In this document: piece by piece, positions 58,363-64,000 of the stretch | Layout: each line of letters starts with the position of its first letter | Numbering within the stretch: the stretch's first letter is position 1 | Assembly (NCBI GenBank): GCA_963814315.1 | Contig: CAWFCG010000001.1 | Span: forward strand, 186,001 to 250,000 | Length of the DNA stretch: 64,000 bases | Origin: JAFMJV01 sp963814315 | GTDB taxonomy: Bacteria; Chloroflexota; Limnocylindria; Limnocylindrales; CSP1-4 | Direction of reading: 5' to 3' | Notes under the pieces: generated by a model | Databases searched by the model: none | The model's input: only the letters and a program-made list of their open reading frames with translations | What the model was told of the DNA's origin: nothing | Translations under genes and position numbers: made by a program

Positions 58363-59204
58363 CGCGCAAGGGCTGGGCCGCCGACATCGCGATGCTCATC
58401 GGTGCCCTGTACTTCCTCCTGCCACTCGCCTGGCTACTCATCTCGAGCACCAAGTCCAACGCCGACCTCTTCACCACGTTCGGCTTCTTCTTCTCCGACA
58501 AATTCAACTTCCTTGAGAACGTCCAGGCGTTGATCGAGCGCGACGACGGCGTCTTCTTGCATTGGATGCTCAATAGCGCCATCTACGCAGTGAGTGCAGC
58601 GTTGGGCGCGGCGTCCATCAGCGCCCTCGCTGGCTACGCGCTGGCCATGTACCAGTTCCGAGGTCGGCGGCTGATCATGGGACTCATCCTCGCTTCGGTC
58701 TTCGTGCCGACCACGATCCTGGCCGTCCCGCTGTACCTGATGATCGGCTCCTCGGGGCTCAGCAACACGCTATGGGCCGTCATCCTGCCCTCGCTGGTGT
58801 TCCCGTTCGGCGTGTTCCTCATGTTCATCTACGCGCAAGCGGCGATCCCGCCGGATCTCCTCGATGCGGGACGGGTGGACGGCGCCGGTGAGTACCGGAT
58901 CTTCGGCCAGATCACCTTCCGGCTCCTGGCCCCGGCATTCGTGACGGTCATCCTCTTCGCGTTCGTTGGTGCCTGGAACAACTACTTCCTGCCGCTGCTG
59001 GTCTTGCGCGGCCTCGATGTCTACACCGCGCCTGTGGGTCTCGCGTTCTGGAACTCGCTGGCATTCCAACCTGGGCAGTCCCAGGTGCTGTACTCGATCG
59101 TCATCACCGGCTCGGTCCTGGCGGTGGTGCCGGTGATGGTCGTCTTCATCTTCCTGCAGCGTTACTGGCGTGCCGGACTCAGCTTGGGCAGCGTGCGGGG
59201 CTGA
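58359..59204 (+). CDS. Sugar ABC transporter permease, MalG type (second CUT1 system)
   Basis: A 281-residue permease. Helices include residues 8-28 (IAMLIGALYFLLPLAWLLI) and the C-terminal GSVLAVVPVMVVFIFLQRYW then RAGLSLGSVRG, the usual MalG ending. The EAA loop is PPDLLDAGRVDGAGEYRIFGQITFRLLAPA at about residues 165-194, with Asp-Ala-Gly replacing the common Glu-Ala-Ala. It is coupled to the MalF-type permease by ATGA overlap. The gene is followed after 107 bp by the sensor-kinase fusion, which probably regulates this transporter. Confidence 0.92.
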   Translation: MTRKGWAADIAMLIGALYFLLPLAWLLISSTKSNADLFTTFGFFFSDKFNFLENVQALIERDDGVFLHWMLNSAIYAVSAALGAASISALAGYALAMYQFRGRRLIMGLILASVFVPTTILAVPLYLMIGSSGLSNTLWAVILPSLVFPFGVFLMFIYAQAAIPPDLLDAGRVDGAGEYRIFGQITFRLLAPAFVTVILFAFVGAWNNYFLPLLVLRGLDVYTAPVGLAFWNSLAFQPGQSQVLYSIVITGSVLAVVPVMVVFIFLQRYWRAGLSLGSVRG

Positions 59205-59311
59205 CAGCCGGCTCCGTCGACGCGCCCCGTGATGCGCGTGCGTGCGGGCTATCCTCGCTGCATGGCAACCCACCCCGAATCAGGGATGCAGGCGCTCCCG
59301 CTCCGCCATGC

Positions 59312-62300
59312 ATGTCTCCAACGCGAGCCTCGTTCGACGGGAACCGAGCGATCTTGTCACGAGCCGCGAAACCCTTGACGGATCCCGGGAGAAGCGCGCG
59401 GCCCGTAGTCGGTTTCATCTCGACCTGGCCGGTGTACCAGGGCGCGACCTTCGATCGCCACGCGCCAGCCCTCATGCAGGGCATCGCCAGCGCAGCCGCC
59501 GAGCACGACTGTGACCTTCTGATGGCCGCCGGAGTCATCTCAACCCAGGAGGGGCTGCGCTGGCGCTCGGTCTGGCCGGTGCCCGCAGACGACACCGATC
59601 TCATACCCGTGGGGCCCTGGAACACCGACGGACTCATCGTCGCTCTCGACGACCTCACGCATGCGCAGTCGGAGTACGTGGGAGACCTCCAGCGGTCCGG
59701 CTTCCCCATCGTATTCACCGCGCCCGAGGCACCCGGGATCTGCGTGGTGGCCGACAACCGAGGCGGCATCCGGACAGCCGTCGAGCACCTCATCGAACAC
59801 GGCCACCGAGACATCGGGTTCATCGCCGGCAAGCAGCACCGGGGTGGCGACAGTGCCGAGCGCCTCGAGGCTTTCATCGAGTCCATGACCGCTGCGGGGC
59901 TGCGGGCCGACGAGCGCCTGATAGCCTACGGTGAACACCGTCGGGACGGTGGCTACGGGGCCATGACACGGATCTTGGGCGACGGAGCCAGCTTCAGTGC
60001 CATCGTCGCCAGCAATGACCTCTCCTGCATCGGCGCGATGGACGCTCTCGCCGAACGTGGGCGGCGTGTACCGCACGACGTGGCGGTCATCGGCTTCGAT
60101 GACATCCTCGACGCAAGGTCGCACGATCCGGCGCTAACGACCATCCGCCTGCCGACATTCGCGCTCGGGCAACAGGCACTCGTCACCGTACTCCAGCGCA
60201 TCTCGGGAGCGGGCGGCCCTGACGTCGTGGTCGCGCCCACGCGGCTCATCGTGAGGCGCTCGTGCGGCTGTAGTCTCGAGCGCACGGTGCGGCCCCGAGC
60301 CGAGGCGGTTTCGACCGATCCCACTGGTGCTCTGGTGGAGGCCATGGCCTCAGCAGCCTACGCCGAGGCCAACCACGCGACCGAAGATGAGCTCCGCGAT
60401 GAGTGTCAGCGATTGCTGGCGGCCATCCTCGAGGCGGCCGGACCTGGGACCGATCCCCAGGCCTTGCTGCTTGCACTCACAGACGTCCTCGAGTCGGCGG
60501 AGGCGCGAGGCGATGACCCCCACTTGTGGCAGTCAGCCGTCTCGGCGCTGTATCGGGAAAGGGTGCTGCTGGGCCGCGCAGCCGGCCCGCTCGATGAGGC
60601 TGCCATCCTCGCCACGGCCGACATCGCCCGTTCCACCATCGCCGAGCGGGCACAGCGGCGAACCACGAGCGTGCTACTCGAGCACATGGACACCAGGAGC
60701 CGCCTGGGCCTGCTGACCTCGCAGTTGCTGGCCGCGCACGAGATCCCTGAGACGACCCGGATCCTCGGAGAGCAGTTACCCGGGCTCGGCGTGCGAGACC
60801 TCCTTGCGTGCCGCTTCCTCGACGATGGAGAAGACCCTGGCGACGTCTCGGAGATCCTCCTCGCGACGGGCATCGAGGGCGCGGAGTCGGGCCGAACACT
60901 CTTGACGCGAGAGTTCCCGCCCACCGACCTGTATCCGCGGGATGAGCCCATCGGCATGCTGGTCCTGCCCCTCCAGATGGGCGCGGCAGCCCGTGGTTTC
61001 GTAGCCATGACCACCAGCGACCTGGAGGTGGCGGCGGCCATCGTCGTGAACCTCGGTGCCGCCATTCGCTCCAGCGAACTCTATGCCGAGGCCACCGCCG
61101 GCCGGCGCATGGCCGAGGACGCCAACCGCGTGAAGAGCCGCTTCCTCTCGACCGTGGGCCACGAGCTTCGCACGCCGCTGAGCGTGGTCATTGGTCTCAG
61201 CGACCTGGTGCTGCGTGAGGCCCGACAAGACGAGGAGCTGCCGCCATCGCTGCTGGCCGACCTCGAGCGGCTGGGCGAGAGCGCGGCCCACCTCGGACAG
61301 CTCATCAGCGACGTGCTCGACCTCGCCAGCGGCGAAACGGGCCGCCTGCGTCTCCGGCTCGCGAGTGTCGATCTGTCCGAGGCGCTGAAGGAAGCGGTCA
61401 CCGTCGCTGCCGAGATGGCCGAAGCGGGTGGCTTGGACTTCGAGGCCCGTGTGCCGGCCTCAGGTCCGAGCGTGCGCGGCGATGCCACACGGTTGCGCCA
61501 GATCGTCCTCAACCTCGTCAGCAATGCCGTCAAGTTCACGCCTTCCGGTCAGGTCACGCTTGAACTCATCGAGTCCGACGGCCTGGTCACGGTCACGGTC
61601 ACCGACACCGGCATCGGCATCCCTGCGGACGATCAGACGGTCATCTTCTCCGGCTTCAGCGGAGCCCCGCGGATACCCGTCCACGGCCGCAGCGGCTTGG
61701 GTATCGGGCTGACCATCGCCAGCGACCTCGTCGCGCTGCACGGTGGCCATCTCGAGGTGCGCTCGCCGATCGAGGCTGGTCACGGCTCGGCCTTCTCGTT
61801 CTCCCTGCCCGTGCTTGATGGCACCGAGCCAGACACTTTGGGTAGCGGCTTGGGTGAAGATACGGCGACCGCGGCGCTGAAAAGCGTGCGGGGCGATGCG
61901 CCCACGATCCCCAACGTGCTCATCGTGGATGACGATCCCGGCCTGGTCGATGTGCATGCGCGGTTGGTCGTCGAAGCCGGCGCCCGCCCGTTGCGCGCGA
62001 GCAGCGGCCACGAAGCCCTGGAGGTGCTGCGCGCGGAGCCGGTCGACCTGGTGATGTTGGATCTGGGCATGGAAGATGGGGATGGCCATGAAGTCCTGCG
62101 CGCGATGCGCGACGCTCCTGAGACTCGCAACACTGCAGTGATCATCGTGACCGGCCAGGACCTGGGCGAGGACGACCTCGCGGAGCTCGACCGCGGCGTG
62201 ATCGCGATCGTCAGCAAGGGCATCCTCGGGACCACGGAGACGCGTGCGCGCATCGAGGCGGCCCTGGCTCATCGGCGCCTGTTGGGAGCGTCGGCGCGCC

Positions 62301-62617
62301 AGGTAGTACGCCGCGCAGCCCTGTACATCGACCACCATCACGTCGAACCCATCACGCGTGAAGATGTGGCCCGAGAAGTGGCCATCAGCTCCGACTACCT
62401 GACAGACTGCTTTCGCCAGGAGCTGGGCGTGACCCCCATGACCTTTCTGACTCGATGCCGTATTCGACATGCCCGGGAGCTGCTCGAGACAAGCGACGAA
62501 CAGGTAACCACCATCGCTCTGGTCGTGGGTTTCTCGGACGCGTCCCACTTCACCCGGACGTTCCGTCGCGAGGTCGGCGTCTCGCCCCGGGCCTATCGAC
62601 AGGCCGGGAGGAACTAG
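59312..62617 (+). CDS. Hybrid regulator: LacI-type sugar sensor, histidine kinase, receiver and AraC DNA-binding domain
   Basis: A 1101-residue single-chain signalling protein without membrane segments. Residues 31-320 are a LacI-type periplasmic-binding sensor (VVGFISTWPV; IVASNDLSCIGAMDALAERG; VIGFDDI) ending in a Cys-rich RRSCGCSLER. Residues 330-595 form a helical/GAF-like linker. The kinase has His617 (VGHELRTPLS), N box near Asn734-Asn738, G1 DTGIGI (765-770) and G2 GLGIGL (795-800). The receiver (868-985) has Asp917 and Lys969, and the AraC domain spans about 1000-1098 (FSDASHFTRTFRREVGVSPRAYR). It likely senses a sugar in the cytoplasm and activates the transporter and beta-galactosidase genes. 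Confidence 0.9.
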   Translation: MSPTRASFDGNRAILSRAAKPLTDPGRSARPVVGFISTWPVYQGATFDRHAPALMQGIASAAAEHDCDLLMAAGVISTQEGLRWRSVWPVPADDTDLIPVGPWNTDGLIVALDDLTHAQSEYVGDLQRSGFPIVFTAPEAPGICVVADNRGGIRTAVEHLIEHGHRDIGFIAGKQHRGGDSAERLEAFIESMTAAGLRADERLIAYGEHRRDGGYGAMTRILGDGASFSAIVASNDLSCIGAMDALAERGRRVPHDVAVIGFDDILDARSHDPALTTIRLPTFALGQQALVTVLQRISGAGGPDVVVAPTRLIVRRSCGCSLERTVRPRAEAVSTDPTGALVEAMASAAYAEANHATEDELRDECQRLLAAILEAAGPGTDPQALLLALTDVLESAEARGDDPHLWQSAVSALYRERVLLGRAAGPLDEAAILATADIARSTIAERAQRRTTSVLLEHMDTRSRLGLLTSQLLAAHEIPETTRILGEQLPGLGVRDLLACRFLDDGEDPGDVSEILLATGIEGAESGRTLLTREFPPTDLYPRDEPIGMLVLPLQMGAAARGFVAMTTSDLEVAAAIVVNLGAAIRSSELYAEATAGRRMAEDANRVKSRFLSTVGHELRTPLSVVIGLSDLVLREARQDEELPPSLLADLERLGESAAHLGQLISDVLDLASGETGRLRLRLASVDLSEALKEAVTVAAEMAEAGGLDFEARVPASGPSVRGDATRLRQIVLNLVSNAVKFTPSGQVTLELIESDGLVTVTVTDTGIGIPADDQTVIFSGFSGAPRIPVHGRSGLGIGLTIASDLVALHGGHLEVRSPIEAGHGSAFSFSLPVLDGTEPDTLGSGLGEDTATAALKSVRGDAPTIPNVLIVDDDPGLVDVHARLVVEAGARPLRASSGHEALEVLRAEPVDLVMLDLGMEDGDGHEVLRAMRDAPETRNTAVIIVTGQDLGEDDLAELDRGVIAIVSKGILGTTETRARIEAALAHRRLLGASARQVVRRAALYIDHHHVEPITREDVAREVAISSDYLTDCFRQELGVTPMTFLTRCRIRHARELLETSDEQVTTIALVVGFSDASHFTRTFRREVGVSPRAYRQAGRN

Positions 62618-62704
62618 GGACTGGGCTCGAGGGCAGCATCCTCGCGGAATCCGTCAAGAACATCCCGCCGGCCTACAAGACCGGCGCCGCCGGCGCCACA
62701 CAGA

Positions 62705-63172
62705 ATGTCCGTAGTGCCAGCGCGCCACACGTCCGCGGCACGTCACCGTAGAAACGGGACCGAAGTGACCGCCAGACCCAAGCCATCACCCGCGGGCCCC
62801 ACCATCATACTGGTCGGCCCGGACGAGGAGCTCGCCTACCTGATGTACCGCTACGCCATGGAGAGCCCCGACGGCATCACGGTCCAGCATGCCGGCTCCG
62901 ATATCGAGCGCACTCGCGCGAGCGAGGCGGCAGTGATCTGGTTCGAATCGGTGACCAAGCTCGATGAGGCGCGTCCTCGGGAGCGAGGGATCGTCGGCGA
63001 GGACACGCCCATCATCGTCAGCGGCTCTGCCGCCGACGATCGGCTGGCCACAGAGCTGGGAGCGGACCACTGTGCGCGTCACCCACTGACATACTCGAGT
63101 TTCCGGGCGGCGCTTCGCTCGGTGGGCGTCGTTCGTGACAGCGCCGGGAATGGCGGTGAGACTCGTGGGTGA
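62705..63172 (+). CDS. Degenerate receiver-like protein
   Basis: A protein of up to 155 residues whose core (TIILVGPDEELAYLMYRYAMES, PIIVSGSAADDRLATELGADH) has the strand order of a response-regulator receiver. The usual phosphorylated Asp is absent: the expected strand reads AAVIWFESV. The conserved C-terminal Lys-Pro is replaced by His-Pro (CARHPLTYSSF). No output domain follows. The ATG at 62705 lacks a ribosome site; a GTG at 62765 is an equally plausible start. It lies between the hybrid regulator and beta-galactosidase, overlapping the latter by 23 bases, and may be a phosphorylation-independent partner of the hybrid kinase. Confidence 0.65.
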   Translation: MSVVPARHTSAARHRRNGTEVTARPKPSPAGPTIILVGPDEELAYLMYRYAMESPDGITVQHAGSDIERTRASEAAVIWFESVTKLDEARPRERGIVGEDTPIIVSGSAADDRLATELGADHCARHPLTYSSFRAALRSVGVVRDSAGNGGETRG

Positions 63173-64000
63173 CGCCAGTCACACCGGGACCCTGACGCGG
63201 ATCCCGCGGCTCCTCTACGGCGCAGACTACAACCCCGAGCAGTGGCCCGCCGAGATGGTCGAGGACGATATCGCGGCCATGCGCGAGGCCGGCATCAATA
63301 TCGTCTCTCTGGGCATCTTCTCGTGGGCACTCCTGGAACCGTCACGCGACGAGTTCGACTTCGAGTATCTGGACCGTGTGATCGACCGGCTCCACGAGGC
63401 GGACATCGCCGTCGACCTCGCTACACCCACCGCATCCCCGCCCGCGTGGCTCGTCCACGAGCACCCCGAGATCCTGCCCATCGACATCGACGGGGTACGC
63501 CTATGGCACGGGTCGCGCCGGTCATACTGCCCGCACGGCGCGGCCTACCGAGAACGCGCCGTGCAAATCGCCACGGTCATGGCCGAGCGCTACCGCGAGC
63601 ACCCGGCCCTGGCCATGTGGCATGTCGACAATGAGTACGCCTCCAGCGTAAGCGAGTGCTTCTGCGATGCCTCAGTGGAGGCATTCCGGGACTGGCTCGA
63701 GCGGCGCTATGGTGACGTCACAGGTCTCAACGAGGCTTGGTCGACCACATTCTGGGGCCAGCGTTACAGCCACTGGGCCCAGATCCAAGCACCGCGCCGG
63801 ACACCGGCATTCGCTAATCCGGGCCAGCACCTTGACTGGCGCCGTTTCTGGTCGGACGCCTGGCTGGCGTGCTTCGACGATCAGGCAGTCGTCCTGCGTG
63901 CTGTTACACCGGAGATCCCGATCACCACCAACTTCATGCACTTCTATCCCCCTGTCGACTACTGGGAATGGGCACGACACGAGGACGTCGTCTCGGACGA
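63150..64000 (+). CDS. GH42 beta-galactosidase, 3' end beyond window
   Basis: The first 283 codons of a family 42 glycoside hydrolase. The opening LLYGADYNPEQWPAEMVEDDIAAM and INIVSLGIFSWALLEPSRDEFDF are family hallmarks. The acid/base Glu162 lies in MWHVDNEYA, and the structural zinc cysteines include Cys127, Cys170 and Cys172 (SYCPHGAAY; ECFCDAS). FWGQRYSHWAQIQAPRRTP and DWRRFWSDA follow as expected. No signal peptide is seen, so it acts in the cytoplasm on imported galactosides. The ATG at 63150 overlaps the degenerate receiver gene; a GTG at 63165 is an alternative. The nucleophile Glu lies beyond the window. Confidence 0.92.
   Translation, partial: MAVRLVGDASHTGTLTRIPRLLYGADYNPEQWPAEMVEDDIAAMREAGINIVSLGIFSWALLEPSRDEFDFEYLDRVIDRLHEADIAVDLATPTASPPAWLVHEHPEILPIDIDGVRLWHGSRRSYCPHGAAYRERAVQIATVMAERYREHPALAMWHVDNEYASSVSECFCDASVEAFRDWLERRYGDVTGLNEAWSTTFWGQRYSHWAQIQAPRRTPAFANPGQHLDWRRFWSDAWLACFDDQAVVLRAVTPEIPITTNFMHFYPPVDYWEWARHEDVVSD

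Noticed and set aside
62640..62700. Terminator after the hybrid regulator gene
   Set aside because: GCCGG/CCGGC repeats there can pair in several ways but give only short stems with no T-run.

Overview
The window is high-GC DNA packed with catabolic operons. Gene content (sugar ABC transporters, LacI/DeoR/GntR regulators, UroD-like methyltransferases, fused 2-oxoacid dehydrogenase E1, DUF6325 and TelA proteins) and probable leaderless starts suggest a heterotrophic Chloroflexota or actinobacterium-like lineage, but no phylogenetic marker is present, so this assignment is soft. The only RNA gene seen is tRNA-Gln(CTG) at 50187-50261.

Layout. 1-1095 (minus): end of a sugar-acid operon (UxaA-type dehydratase parts, RraA-type aldolase). 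1329-10987 (plus): sugar ABC transporter, LacI repressor, then a UroD-fold protein, a fuconolactonase-like amidohydrolase, a Gfo/Idh oxidoreductase, a corrinoid protein and an MtaA-type methyltransferase. 11015-14002 (minus): E1 beta, E1 alpha and an unknown Cys-rich protein; 14077 (plus) SDR. 14850-25403 (minus): GntR regulator, RbsABC-type transporter, L-fuconate dehydratase, aldose dehydrogenase, TIM-barrel protein, aminotransferase and lyase. 25478-34252: two more UroD-like proteins, a frameshifted LacI gene, and a complete folate C1 branch (MetF-MetV fusion, methyl-THF:corrinoid methyltransferase, FolD, Fhs). 34589-38754: TelA/VWA module. 39007-49880: xylose isomerase, DeoR, fused E1, E2, FGGY kinase, SDR and a RACo-type corrinoid activator. 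49937-56054: repeats, tRNA-Gln and a degraded island made of gene fragments (IS256, integrase, P-type ATPase, ABC ATPase) around three apparently intact DUF proteins. 56055-64000 (plus): third sugar transporter, a LacI-sensor/histidine kinase/receiver/AraC fusion, a degenerate receiver and a GH42 beta-galactosidase cut by the window edge.

How it may work together. The four parts of a corrinoid O- or N-demethylase (methyltransferase I candidates, corrinoid protein, methyltransferase II, reductive activator) plus MetF, FolD and Fhs lie within 45 kb, interleaved with fucose- and xylose-type catabolism. My working hypothesis is uptake and demethylation of methylated sugars, with the methyl group oxidised through tetrahydrofolate to formate and the sugar backbone sent through the fuconate and xylose routes. 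The components are read from sequence; the substrate and the coupling are inference.

Non-coding structure of note: three copies of a roughly 150-bp intergenic element built of TCCCG-N5-CGGGA palindromes arranged as paired REPIN-like units, one of them next to a relic of an fhs 3' end; a second palindromic repeat group beside the tRNA; stem-loops after all three solute-binding-protein genes; and LacI-type operator palindromes at 1216-1225 and 29001-29014.
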